This document shows positions 1 to 7,932 of a stretch of DNA of 11,810 bases, piece by piece. Within the stretch, counting starts at the first letter, position 1; each line of letters starts with the position of its first letter. Origin of the DNA: Bacteroidetes bacterium UBA7692 (lineage in GTDB: Bacteria; Bacteroidota; Bacteroidia; Chitinophagales; LD1); contig DLGO01000083.1 of NCBI GenBank assembly GCA_002482725.1, forward strand, positions 1 through 11,810, read 5' to 3'. A program made the position numbers and the translations under genes. Below the pieces are notes generated by a model. The model searched no databases, had not been told where the DNA came from, and saw nothing but the letters and a program-made list of their open reading frames with translations.

Positions 1-452
1 GTGGTGGCCAGCATATTGCTGCCTGTTCTTCCCGGTACATTGTACAAAAGCACTGGTTTCGGCGCATGTTTGGCTATCAGCTTGTAGTGCTCAAATATGC
101 CCTGTTGTGTAGGCTTATTGTAGTATGGGCTTACAGATAGTATGGCATCTATACCATCAAAATCCTGTGTTTCCATATCGCGTATTATCTGGTAAGTATC
201 GTTGCCACCAAACCCCGCTATTACAGGCACACGGCCTGCCGCATGTGCTACAGTAAACTTCAGTATATCCTTCTTCTCTTCCTTGGTCAGTACTACCGAT
301 TCACCTGTAGTTCCCAGGCTTACAAGATATTCAACACCACCGGCTATGCAGTGATCTATGAGCCTGCCCAATGCAGCGAAATCAACGCTGCCGGTGCTCA
401 GCAGGGGTGTAACCAATGCTACACCTGTGCCTCTAAGTTTACTTCTAATCAT
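1..452 (-). CDS. dapA: 4-hydroxy-tetrahydrodipicolinate synthase, 5' part (runs off window)
   Basis: DapA condenses pyruvate with aspartate semialdehyde, the first committed step to diaminopimelate and lysine, in the cytoplasm. The reading frame opens with MIRSKLRGTGVALVTP and the first 150 residues are inside the window. Family motifs are clear: the pyruvate-binding GTTGES at about residues 47-52, SPYYNKP at 108-114, and YNVPGRTG at 137-144, which holds the catalytic Tyr137 and the substrate-binding Arg142. Thr48, Thr49 and Tyr137 correspond to the proton-relay triad. The Schiff-base lysine lies beyond the window edge. The start ATG overlaps the end of the upstream DUF6913-like gene by 8 nt, so the two are probably translationally coupled in one accA-to-dapA transcript. 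No Shine-Dalgarno motif is seen, as expected for Bacteroidota. The related N-acetylneuraminate lyases share the fold, but the motifs and context favour DapA. Confidence 0.95.
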   Translation of the reverse strand, partial: MIRSKLRGTGVALVTPLLSTGSVDFAALGRLIDHCIAGGVEYLVSLGTTGESVVLTKEEKKDILKFTVAHAAGRVPVIAGFGGNDTYQIIRDMETQDFDGIDAILSVSPYYNKPTQQGIFEHYKLIAKHAPKPVLLYNVPGRTGSNMLAT

Positions 453-978
453 GATTTATTTTACTTAAAAAATGGATCGACTGTTCAAAAAGATAGGCCA
501 ATTCTTTCTTATCCCCTACGTTCACCATCATTTCAAAAGCACCTGTCTTATTTACCTGAAATGCCCCTACCCTTGTTTTTGCCTGCGATAGGTAGCTGAT
601 ATACTCCAGTGTCAGGTTCTCTTCGGTAAAAGCCGCTATCAGCAGGTCAAATGGCTTATTCAAAAACGCTGTTACCACTTCCGCCTCCGGCACCAGGTTG
701 AACCCTATGCTCTTCCGGTTAAATATCGTAGCATGCTCTTTGCTCAATATTTTTGCATCGGCCACCAGGCAAAGCACCTCTACTGTTTTACCTTCTTTCA
801 ACATTCTGGTCCTGAATGCCGCTACTGCAGCATCGTCTGCACTGCTTTTGCTTTCGTACAAAATACCGATGCTTTTCACCTCTGCCACATTCAGCAATTG
901 ATGGGTAGCCTTATTTGGTAAAAGCCCCTTCAACGCCCGGTAAAACAAAAAGCTGCGCAGTGCATATATCCACTTCAT
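445..978 (-). CDS. DUF6913-like conserved hypothetical protein between accA and dapA
   Basis: A 177-residue soluble protein beginning MKWIYALRSFLFYRALKG and ending FLSKINHD. I recognise it, without a search, as resembling the Bacteroidota-specific DUF6913 family, whose members often lie next to dapA; its function is not known. The N-terminus is basic and aromatic. The middle has alternating hydrophobic strands (SIGILYES near 36-43, VEVLCLVAD near 66-74, FDLLIAAF near 109-116), suggesting a small alpha/beta fold. There is no signal peptide, no clear membrane span and no recognised catalytic motif. Its ATG overlaps the accA stop by one base (TAATG) and its TAG lies 8 nt inside dapA, so it is almost certainly co-translated with both. 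A role linked to acyl or diaminopimelate metabolism is suggested only by position. Confidence 0.85.
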   Translation of the reverse strand: MKWIYALRSFLFYRALKGLLPNKATHQLLNVAEVKSIGILYESKSSADDAAVAAFRTRMLKEGKTVEVLCLVADAKILSKEHATIFNRKSIGFNLVPEAEVVTAFLNKPFDLLIAAFTEENLTLEYISYLSQAKTRVGAFQVNKTGAFEMMVNVGDKKELAYLFEQSIHFLSKINHD

Positions 979-1961
979 TACGCAGCGTTCTCCTTTATTG
1001 CACCGGTTTCTACAGTATTGTAAACTCCTATGTTCGAATATTTGTCTATTCTCTGATTGATGCGCTCATCAGCGGTAAACTGCTTCAGTGCATTCACCTG
1101 CTCCAATATTGTAGCCTTCAGTACTTTGGCCATCTCCTGAGGGTTGCTATGCGCACCACCGGCAGGTTCCTTTACTATGGCATCTATTATACCATGCTTC
1201 AGCAGCTGGTCTGCTGTAGGCTTCAGGGCTTCTGCAGCTTTCTCTTTCTGCTCCCACGTACGCCACAATATAGAAGAACAGCTCTCCGGCGATATTACCG
1301 AATACCATGTATTTTCCAGCATCAGCAGCTTATCGCCTACACCTATGCCCAGTGCTCCTCCCGATGCCCCCTCTCCTATTACTATGCACAGTACAGGTAC
1401 TTTCAGGCTCACCATCTCCAGCAGGTTGCGCGCTATGGCTTCTCCCTGTCCGCGGCTTTCGGCCTCCTCACCGGGATATGCCCCCGGGGTATCTATCAGT
1501 GTTACTATCGGCTTATTGAACTTCTCTGCCAGCTTCATCAGGCGCAGTGCCTTGCGGTAGCCCTCGGGATTAGGCATTCCAAAATTCCGGTATTGGCGCA
1601 TCTTGGTATTCACACCTTTCTGATGACCTATAAACATCATGGTTTGACCGCCTATATTACCAAACCCACCTATTATCGCTTTGTCGTCTTTAAAGTTCCT
1701 GTCGCCAAACAGCTCTACAAACTGGTCGCAGATAGTCTCCAGGTAAAATAATGTATACGGACGCTCCGGATGGCGGCTCACCTGTATGCGTTGCCATACA
1801 TCCAACTTGCTATAGACTTCGCCTTGCTTCTCTTTTATCTTCAGCTCCAGCTCTGCTATCTTATCGCTCATATCCACCTTGCTCCGCTCCTGAATCTGCT
1901 TCAGTTTCTCTTTCTCTTCTACAAGAGCAGCAATAGGTGATTCAAAATCAAGAAATGTCAT
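978..1961 (-). CDS. accA: Acetyl-CoA carboxylase carboxyltransferase subunit alpha
   Basis: AccA is the alpha half of the carboxyltransferase that moves CO2 from carboxybiotin to acetyl-CoA, giving malonyl-CoA for fatty-acid synthesis; it works as alpha2beta2 with AccD, which is not in this window. The product is 327 residues, normal for the family. The N-terminus (about 1-60) is a charged coiled-coil region, followed by RHPERPYTLFYL (63-74) and the crotonase-fold core with LIDTPGAYPG (155-164). GEGASGGALGIG (196-207) supplies backbone amides for the oxyanion hole. SPESCSSILW follows at about 224-233. The start is the first ATG before the conserved MTFLDFE N-terminus. It heads the minus-strand cluster, with the next gene starting on the last base of its stop. 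A 258-bp divergent intergenic region separates it from the response regulator, so its promoter should lie there, but I find no good box on this strand. Confidence 0.97.
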   Translation of the reverse strand: MTFLDFESPIAALVEEKEKLKQIQERSKVDMSDKIAELELKIKEKQGEVYSKLDVWQRIQVSRHPERPYTLFYLETICDQFVELFGDRNFKDDKAIIGGFGNIGGQTMMFIGHQKGVNTKMRQYRNFGMPNPEGYRKALRLMKLAEKFNKPIVTLIDTPGAYPGEEAESRGQGEAIARNLLEMVSLKVPVLCIVIGEGASGGALGIGVGDKLLMLENTWYSVISPESCSSILWRTWEQKEKAAEALKPTADQLLKHGIIDAIVKEPAGGAHSNPQEMAKVLKATILEQVNALKQFTADERINQRIDKYSNIGVYNTVETGAIKENAA

Positions 1962-2115
1962 GTATGCCTGAACTAGTTATTAAAACGGAGAACGAAGTTA
2001 AAATTTTGGCGCATAGATTTATGGGGATTTTTGACAATGCACGTCACAATTTTAGCTAACTCATTTACCTGCTTCATAAGTAGTTGTATCGGTTCATATC
2101 TTTTTTTCTATTCCT

Positions 2116-2126
2116 TATAACTTTTG
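2116..2126 (+). promoter_or_regulatory. Weak candidate promoter for the response regulator gene
   Basis: The 258-bp gap between divergent accA and the regulator gene (1962-2219) has no plausible gene. On the plus strand TAACTTTT (2118-2125) matches the Bacteroidota -7 consensus TAnnTTTG at 7 of 8 positions, and the overlapping TATAAC would also pass as a -10 box. No convincing TTTG -33 element sits 19-21 nt upstream, only a T-run. If used, the leader would be roughly 85-90 nt. A second, poorer box lies near 2149-2156. No sigma-54 (GG-N10-GC) element was seen. AT-rich DNA makes chance matches likely. Confidence 0.25.
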
Positions 2127-2219
2127 TACTAAAAATTGCACAGAATTGATATTTTGCACGCTCAAAGCCGTATACCGACCATACTGCTTTGTAATTATCT
2201 AAACAACTGACACACAAGC

Positions 2220-3575
2220 ATGGCAAGTATTCTGATTGCAGATGATGAAAAGAGCATACGCAAAACACTGCGCGAAATTCTTGAGTTCGAAAGCTACAAA
2301 GTAGACGAAGCCGAAGATGGCCAGAAAGCACTGGAAATGATCAAAGAAAACGACTACGATGTTGTTTTGCTCGATATTAAAATGCCTAAAATGGATGGTA
2401 TGGAAGTACTCACCCATGCCATGCAGGAAAGCCCCGACACACCCATCATTATGATTTCCGGCCACGGCACGGTAGAAAATGCGGTGGAAGCTACCAAAAA
2501 GGGTGCCTACGATTTCATTTCCAAGCCACCTGATCTTAACCGGCTACTGATAACCATACGCAATGCTATGGATAAGGCAACCTTGGTGACAGAAACTAAA
2601 GTGCTGAAACGCAAAGTGACCAAAACCCGTGAAATAATCGGGGAGTCGCCTGCCATAGCCAAGATAAAAGAAACCATAGACCGCGTAGCGCCTACAGATG
2701 CCCGCGTATTGGTGACAGGAGAAAACGGCACCGGCAAAGAGCTTGTAGCCCGCTGGGTACACGAAAAAAGCAGCCGCGCGCAAAACCCTTTGATAGAAGT
2801 AAACTGTGCAGCCATACCAAGTGAACTGATAGAAAGCGAACTTTTCGGTCACGAAAAAGGTGCATTTACCTCTGCAATAAAAACGCGTATCGGCAAATTT
2901 GAACAGGCAAATGGCGGTACGCTGTTTCTGGACGAGATAGCCGACATGAGCCTTAGCGCACAGGCAAAAGTATTGCGCGCCTTGCAGGAAAACCGCATTA
3001 CCCGTGTGGGTGGCGACAAGGACATACTGGTAGATGTGCGTATAATAGCGGCTACCAACAAAGACCTGTTGCAGGAAGTAGAAGCCGGCCGTTTCCGTAT
3101 AGATTTATACCACCGCCTGAGCGTAATATTGATACACGTACCATCGCTGAATGAGCGCCGCGATGATGTGCCGCTACTTGCAGAAAAATTCGTGCGCGAA
3201 GTATGCGAAGATTACGGTGTGCCAAAGAAGATCATCACACCAAAAGCTTTGGAAGAACTACGCTCCATGAACTGGAGCGGTAATATCCGCGAGCTGCGCA
3301 ACGTTATGGAGCGCCTGGTGATACTTAGCCCCCAAAAGATAACAGAAGACGAGGTTCGTTTCTTTGTTACCAATACCAAGGCAAAGGACACACCTACAGA
3401 CCTGTTCGAGCAGTTTGATAAATTCCAGGATTTCAAAGAACATATCGAGAGGCTATTCATAGAGCACAAGCTGAAAAAATTTGCCTGGAACGTTTCCAAA
3501 ACATCCGAGGTGCTAGACATACAACGAAGCCACCTGTACAACAAGATAGAGAAGTACGACCTGAGAAGAGGTTAA
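2220..3575 (+). CDS. Sigma-54-dependent NtrC-family response regulator
   Basis: A 451-residue DNA-binding activator with three domains. The receiver (1-118) has the acidic pocket Asp8/Asp9, phospho-acceptor Asp52 in LLDIKMPKMDG, switch Ser80 and Lys102 in SKPP. The AAA+ sigma-54 activator domain (about 139-370) has Walker A GENGTGKE (167-174), an ELFGHEKGAFTSA L1 loop (207-219), Walker B TLFLDE (234-239) and the IIAATN sensor-I region. A Fis-type helix-turn-helix ends the protein (about 418-447, TSEVLDIQRSHLYNKIEKY). By family, phosphorylation drives hexamer formation and ATP-dependent opening of sigma-54 promoters. The sigma-54 contact loop reads GAFTSA instead of the textbook GAFTGA. No partner histidine kinase is adjacent, so the signal is unknown and a name such as ntrC or atoC is not justified. 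The gene stands alone, divergent from accA, and ends at a strong terminator. Confidence 0.95.
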   Translation: MASILIADDEKSIRKTLREILEFESYKVDEAEDGQKALEMIKENDYDVVLLDIKMPKMDGMEVLTHAMQESPDTPIIMISGHGTVENAVEATKKGAYDFISKPPDLNRLLITIRNAMDKATLVTETKVLKRKVTKTREIIGESPAIAKIKETIDRVAPTDARVLVTGENGTGKELVARWVHEKSSRAQNPLIEVNCAAIPSELIESELFGHEKGAFTSAIKTRIGKFEQANGGTLFLDEIADMSLSAQAKVLRALQENRITRVGGDKDILVDVRIIAATNKDLLQEVEAGRFRIDLYHRLSVILIHVPSLNERRDDVPLLAEKFVREVCEDYGVPKKIITPKALEELRSMNWSGNIRELRNVMERLVILSPQKITEDEVRFFVTNTKAKDTPTDLFEQFDKFQDFKEHIERLFIEHKLKKFAWNVSKTSEVLDIQRSHLYNKIEKYDLRRG

Positions 3576-3587
3576 TCTACTTCAGGT

Positions 3588-3634
3588 ATAATCAAAAAGC
3601 CCGCTGCAATTATTGTAGCGGGCTTTTTGATTAT
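3588..3634. terminator. Bidirectional intrinsic terminator
   Basis: A perfect 18-bp stem pairs 3588-3605 with 3617-3634; the inner GC block is GCCCGCT/AGCGGGC and the flanking A5/T5 runs supply a U-tract on either strand. The 11-nt interior can extend the stem by about four more pairs, leaving a TTA loop. It begins 12 nt after the regulator stop and lies 10 nt from the stop of the convergent minus-strand gene, so it should end both transcripts. Confidence 0.92.
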
Positions 3635-3644
3635 ACTATTGAAT

Positions 3645-4439
3645 CTACATATCTGGCTTTTCCCACCTGGAATAATTAAACCATTTGCTCTGGCCGTTTT
3701 TCATGTATTGTATTTTTTCTTTCCTTTTCCATTGTGATTCCCGCAACTTTCTATTGTACCTCTTTACATAAATGTGGTCTGCTATAATAATTCCCCTCGC
3801 ATCGCAGCCCTGTAGGAGTAATACTTGTATGGCCATCGTAGAATCTACAGTTGCGGTAACTATTCCCGTAGCTATGCACTTGTCATCATCGTAATACTCT
3901 TCCTGTTTGGCAGAGGTGTAGCCAAACGGATAGTCGTAAAGCACGGTATCCCCTACATTAAATTCCCGGTATTCAGCCATCTTCTTTTCCTGCTCTGCCA
4001 GATTGGATTTTGTCCAATAGTCCTGATAATATTTCACCTGCTCATTCAGCTTTATTTCCTTACTGCTGAGCTTTCTGTGATACGATGTAAGGATTATGCC
4101 TGACATATCATCGGGATGGTAAATGCCCAGATCATTAAAGTATTTGCTTAATCGGGATCCTCCCCATAGCTGCCAGTTGTTGCGTATCCACATGCCGATG
4201 CCATGGTGCGCATTAGCGCTGAACTGCTGCTCTGTTTGCTGCCTTACCTGTTGCTTCACCGTATCATGCCAAAAACCATCCAACTGCCTGAAGCAGTCTT
4301 CTAAGTCCTTTGGGATATAGTGGCCCTGTAGAGTATCGGTTGTGAAGCGGGTATAATCTTTAGGCACTTTACCTTTTTGGGCATTGGCACTGCAAAAGAA
4401 AGCCGATAACAATATAGATAACAGAAGCCGTGGGTACAT
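3645..4439 (-). CDS. Exported protein of unknown function, DUF6794-like
   Basis: A 264-residue protein with a clear Sec signal peptide: MYPRLLLSILLSAFFCSANA, with cleavage likely near residue 20-21. There is a Cys at 16 but no convincing lipobox, so it is probably periplasmic or secreted instead of a lipoprotein. The conserved-looking part spans about 40-125, with IPKDLEDCF (42-50), GMWIRNNWQLWGGSRLS (82-98), and HPDDMSGIIL then SYHR (108-122). This pattern resembles DUF6794, a Bacteroidota-rich family without known function; the match is from memory. The C-terminal half holds a possible beta-rich segment (FNVGDTVLYDYPFG; CIATGIVTATVDS) and a basic, aromatic tail. No catalytic motif is recognised. 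It converges on the response regulator across a shared terminator and sits downstream of secDF, but a terminator separates it from secDF, so it is probably transcribed alone. Confidence 0.85.
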   Translation of the reverse strand: MYPRLLLSILLSAFFCSANAQKGKVPKDYTRFTTDTLQGHYIPKDLEDCFRQLDGFWHDTVKQQVRQQTEQQFSANAHHGIGMWIRNNWQLWGGSRLSKYFNDLGIYHPDDMSGIILTSYHRKLSSKEIKLNEQVKYYQDYWTKSNLAEQEKKMAEYREFNVGDTVLYDYPFGYTSAKQEEYYDDDKCIATGIVTATVDSTMAIQVLLLQGCDARGIIIADHIYVKRYNRKLRESQWKRKEKIQYMKNGQSKWFNYSRWEKPDM

Positions 4440-4443
4440 GATT

Positions 4444-4451
4444 CAAAAATA
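4444..4451 (-). promoter_or_regulatory. Candidate -7 box immediately before the DUF6794-like gene
   Basis: Read on the minus strand, TATTTTTG is an exact match to TAnnTTTG, the Bacteroidota sigma-ABfr -7 element. It ends only 4 nt before the ATG at 4439, which would place the transcription start at or next to the start codon. There is no good TTTG -33 element about 20 nt upstream, so this may be a chance match in T-rich DNA. Confidence 0.25.
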
Positions 4452-4477
4452 AAAAACCCACGATAAGATACAGCCAT

Positions 4478-4510
4478 AAAAAAAGCGGCCCTGATGATCA
4501 GAGCCGCTTT
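4478..4510 (-). terminator. Intrinsic terminator downstream of secDF
   Basis: On the minus strand an AAAGCGGC arm (4510-4503) and a GCCGCTTT arm (4489-4482) enclose a further TCAG/CTGA stem with a TGA-type loop; one A/C mismatch separates the two stems. A run of seven T (4484-4478) follows. It lies 21 nt past the secDF stop and insulates the DUF6794-like gene downstream. Confidence 0.88.
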
Positions 4511-4531
4511 CATTAGGAATTTAATCCCAGA

Positions 4532-7500
4532 TTATGCTTTTGCTGCCACCTTAGCTGATGTAGCAGGTGTTTCGTTGCTTTTGTTTTTGTTCTTGTATTT
4601 CATAAGGTCCACCATAATAGGTGACGCTACGAATATAGAAGAGTAAGTACCGATAGCCACACCGATCAACAATGCGAAAGAGAATCCTCTTACCGCCTCG
4701 CCACCGAATATGAACAATACCAATGATACAAGGAATACTGTAGCGGCAGTCATAATAGTACGGCTAAGCGTAGTATTGATAGACGCGTTTACGTTCTCCT
4801 CCAGGTTGCGTGTAGGGTGCAAGCCGATGAACTCACGTATACGGTCAAACACCACCACTGTATCGTTTACCGAGTAACCGATAAGGGTAAGTATAGCTGC
4901 TACTATGTTCTGGTCTATCTCCAGGCTGAACGGCAATACGTGGCGCAGCAAAGAGAATGTACCCAATACAAGTATAGGGTCATGCACCAGGGCTATAACC
5001 GCACCTACTGCATACTCATACCTACGGAAACGTACGAAGATGTAAATGAAAACACCCAGTATAGCAAAGAAACCTGCAAGGAATGAAGTCCTGCGGATAT
5101 CATCTGCTACTGTAGCACCGATTTTAACGGAGCTCTTTACATATACTTTCTGGAAAGTTTCGAAACTAACATCTGAAGCATAAATGCCTTTAACGCTCTC
5201 ATACACTTTAGCCAATACAGCACTATCTGCAGAAGCTGAATTATCATCTACTTTATAAGCAGTAGTCAGGTTTATCTGGTTAGCTGCACCGTAGGTTTTC
5301 ACCTGTGGTATACCACCCAGTGTAGCTGCAGCTTTATCAGCTACATCGCCTGTAGTTACATTTTTATCGAATGCAATTACATAGCTGCGTCCTCCTTTGA
5401 AATCAACACCAAGGTCGAAACCATAGAATACAGATGCACCTATACAAACTGCAAATAACAAAGCTGAGAAACCGTAGGTGTACTTACGCGCACCAAGGAA
5501 ATCGAAGTGGAAGTTCTTGAAAAGATTGTTAGTTACATTATTACCGAATTTCACATTCCAGTTGCGGCTGAAAGCAAAGTTGAAAAGTAAACGGCTGAAC
5601 AATACTGCTGTAAACAGTGATGTAAACAAACCTATCACCAATACAACAGCGAAACCTTTAACAGGACCCAAACCAAAGAACAATAGAACGAAACCTACTA
5701 TCATGGTAGTTAAGTTACCATCCAGGATCGCATTCATAGAGTGTTTATAGCCATCTTCTACAGCAAGCTTAATTCCCTTGCCACGGGCAAGTTCCTCACG
5801 GATACGCTCGTTGATGATAACGTTGGCATCTACTGCCATACCTAGTGTCAATACGATACCCGCCATACCAGGCAGGGTAAATGTAGCGCCCGGTATAGAT
5901 GCCACAACACCAACGATAAGGAACAAGTTCAATACCATGGCTATGTTGGCGATAAGACCTGAGTTACTATAGTATGCTACCATGAACAGGAATACCATAA
6001 GGAATCCTATTACAAGACTCATAAGACCAGAATTGATAGCTTCTTTACCCAAAGATGGTCCTACAACCTGCTCTTCTACTACTCTTGTACGAGCTTCCAG
6101 CTTACCGCTTTTCAATACGTTTGCAAGGTCAGTCGCTTCTTCCAGGTCATCTATACCTGTAATCTGTGAGCGGCCGCCTGATATCTTAGCCTGTACACGT
6201 GGAGCGCTGTACACACGGCTATCCAATACTATTGCAATACATTTTTTTACTGCTTTGCCACCGGCTTCGCCATTAACAGCGATATCGGTCATCTTCTCCC
6301 ATTTAGAAGAACCTAAAGAGTTCATAGCGATGTCTACTTCAGGAATACCGTACTGGTCATAGTTTTGAACCGCACTAGTGATAACATCTCCTGTAAGTGG
6401 CGCTTCATCTGTAGCCGGGTTGCGCTTGATAGCATATAAAGAGAATACAGTGCTTCCTTTCTCTACAGGCTTGTTGCCCCACAGGAATTTAGCATCGCGC
6501 GGGAACAAAGCACGGATCTCAGGTAAATCAAGATATGCATTAACCTTTGCAGTATCCTTACCAACAGAGCGGCCTACGATAGGGCCATCGAAAGCTTTAC
6601 CCTCCTGGTCTATAGAAGGGTACATTACTTCAAACAATGGATTGCTCTTAGTATCTGCAGCAGCTTTAGAAGTATCGTTTGCAGCTAGTTTTGATGAATC
6701 AGAAGTTCCTTCCAACAGTGCATTCACGCCATTGCTATCCGTAGCAGCTACAGCTGCAGTATCTAAGCTTGCGTTAGCTGTAAGGCTATCGGTTGATTTG
6801 TTTGCTTTCAGCAATGCTGCCCTTGCACGCAATGCAGTGTTTGCCTGGTCCATAAGACCAATTATTTCTGTGTTTTCGTAGGTATCCCAAAACTCCAGCT
6901 GAGCTGTCTGAGACAAGATACGGCGAACACGGGTAGGATCGTCTACACCTGGTAGTTCCAACGTAATACGTCCGCTACCTTCCTGAAGGGAGATATTGGG
7001 AGCGGCCACACCGAACTGGTCGATACGGGTTTTCAAAACGCCGTAGGTATTTTTGATAGCGGCATCCATATCTTTCCTCAACACTGCAATAACCTCATCG
7101 TTGGTAGAGTTGAATTTGATTTTGCCCTGATAAGCTTCTATAGGAGCGAAAATCGCAGACAGCTTAGCATTTGGATCAGTTTCTCTAAACGCTCTTGCAA
7201 ACAATGTAAGGAAATCACCCGCTTCCTGAGATTGTAGTTCGGTAGCCTTAACAATAGCCTTGTTGAAAGTTTCGTTTTTAGAGTTGTAAGCCAACTTGCG
7301 CAATACGTCATCTTCAGAAATTTCCAGTACGATGTTCATACCACCTTTCAAATCCAGACCAAGGTTGATCTGTTTGTCGCGGCACTCGCGGTAGTTGTAC
7401 TTTACTATACCCAGGTTTATCACCGTTTCGCTCTGTATGGAATCCAGGTAGTCGCGGCGTACACGGCGGAACTCCCTGTTCAATGAATCTTCTACACGGG

Positions 7501-7666
7501 CAAGGTCTGTGCCGGCAAGGTTTGAAGGTACTGTACCTACTTTAGCATTCGCAAATTTATCTGCTTTGCTTTCCACCACTTTTGTTGCTACAGTAAATGA
7601 TAGCTGGTAGAGAGACACCACAATGAACACTATGGTTAAAAACTTAACTAATCCTTTTAATTGCAT
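4532..7666 (-). CDS. secDF: Protein translocase subunit SecDF (fused SecD-SecF)
   Basis: SecDF uses the proton gradient to pull preproteins through SecYEG from the periplasmic side. The 1044-residue product is a natural SecD-SecF fusion, as usual in Bacteroidota. TM1 is at about 7-27. The large periplasmic domain follows: NLGLDLKGGMNIVLEI (101-116), VLKTRIDQFGV (210-220), RITLELPGV (233-241). The SecD membrane block spans about 547-700 with the signature GMAVDANVIINERIREE (609-625), carrying the transmembrane Asp613 and Arg621 of the proton path. SecF starts near 727 (ARKYTYGFSALLF), with DLGVDFKGG (751-759), VHDP (894-897) and GYSVNDTVVVFDRIRE (930-945). A low-complexity Ala/Ser/Thr/Asp stretch (about 283-343) is inserted in the periplasmic part. 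The Lys/Asn/Ala-rich tail (1023-1044) is cytoplasmic. The gene is monocistronic, with its own promoter box and terminator. Confidence 0.98.
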   Translation of the reverse strand: MQLKGLVKFLTIVFIVVSLYQLSFTVATKVVESKADKFANAKVGTVPSNLAGTDLARVEDSLNREFRRVRRDYLDSIQSETVINLGIVKYNYRECRDKQINLGLDLKGGMNIVLEISEDDVLRKLAYNSKNETFNKAIVKATELQSQEAGDFLTLFARAFRETDPNAKLSAIFAPIEAYQGKIKFNSTNDEVIAVLRKDMDAAIKNTYGVLKTRIDQFGVAAPNISLQEGSGRITLELPGVDDPTRVRRILSQTAQLEFWDTYENTEIIGLMDQANTALRARAALLKANKSTDSLTANASLDTAAVAATDSNGVNALLEGTSDSSKLAANDTSKAAADTKSNPLFEVMYPSIDQEGKAFDGPIVGRSVGKDTAKVNAYLDLPEIRALFPRDAKFLWGNKPVEKGSTVFSLYAIKRNPATDEAPLTGDVITSAVQNYDQYGIPEVDIAMNSLGSSKWEKMTDIAVNGEAGGKAVKKCIAIVLDSRVYSAPRVQAKISGGRSQITGIDDLEEATDLANVLKSGKLEARTRVVEEQVVGPSLGKEAINSGLMSLVIGFLMVFLFMVAYYSNSGLIANIAMVLNLFLIVGVVASIPGATFTLPGMAGIVLTLGMAVDANVIINERIREELARGKGIKLAVEDGYKHSMNAILDGNLTTMIVGFVLLFFGLGPVKGFAVVLVIGLFTSLFTAVLFSRLLFNFAFSRNWNVKFGNNVTNNLFKNFHFDFLGARKYTYGFSALLFAVCIGASVFYGFDLGVDFKGGRSYVIAFDKNVTTGDVADKAAATLGGIPQVKTYGAANQINLTTAYKVDDNSASADSAVLAKVYESVKGIYASDVSFETFQKVYVKSSVKIGATVADDIRRTSFLAGFFAILGVFIYIFVRFRRYEYAVGAVIALVHDPILVLGTFSLLRHVLPFSLEIDQNIVAAILTLIGYSVNDTVVVFDRIREFIGLHPTRNLEENVNASINTTLSRTIMTAATVFLVSLVLFIFGGEAVRGFSFALLIGVAIGTYSSIFVASPIMVDLMKYKNKNKSNETPATSAKVAAKA

Positions 7667-7709
7667 AAATATTTTTGATCTTTTCGTTAAAGGTCTTGAA
7701 AATAGCCCG

Positions 7710-7717
7710 CAAATATA
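7710..7717 (-). promoter_or_regulatory. Candidate secDF promoter, -7 box
   Basis: On the minus strand TATATTTG is an exact match to the Bacteroidota -7 element TAnnTTTG. It lies 43 nt upstream of the secDF ATG, giving a plausible leader of roughly 35-40 nt. The -33 TTTG element about 20 nt upstream is not apparent, so the call rests on one box and its position. Confidence 0.45.
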
Positions 7718-7778
7718 AAAGAAGCATCGAAATGGATGGAGATTTTATTTAAGGGATAGCACTACGCCACTTTTTTAG

Positions 7779-7805
7779 CCTGAAGATGCCTGAATAAATC
7801 CTGAA
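7779..7805. repeat. Three helically phased CCTGAA repeats
   Basis: CCTGAA occurs three times, starting at 7779, 7789 and 7800, spacings of 10 and 11 bp or one helical turn each. The spacer bases differ, so this is not a simple tandem duplication. The array lies about 62 bp upstream (in the secDF sense) of the candidate secDF -7 box and about 200 bp before the phosphatase gene. Same-face spacing is what a cooperatively binding regulator would need; the regulator is unknown and chance is not excluded. Confidence 0.4.
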
Positions 7806-7932
7806 AATAAGCCGTTCTATGGCTTGTAGTATTGATTGCTACTGTATTATTCAATGCTTACTTAATGTTCTGTTTTCATAACGATTAGTTGTTAAATGCA
7901 GTCATTTCATGGTTACAGGTAGTTTTTGAACC

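Noticed and set aside
243..599. Plus-strand open frame across the dapA/DUF6913 junction
   Set aside because: It is antisense to two well-supported genes and Cys/Tyr-rich; a shadow.
915..1751. Long plus-strand open frame antisense to accA
   Set aside because: It is Cys/Tyr/Leu-rich with no family resemblance and mirrors the strongly supported accA frame; a shadow of its codon bias.
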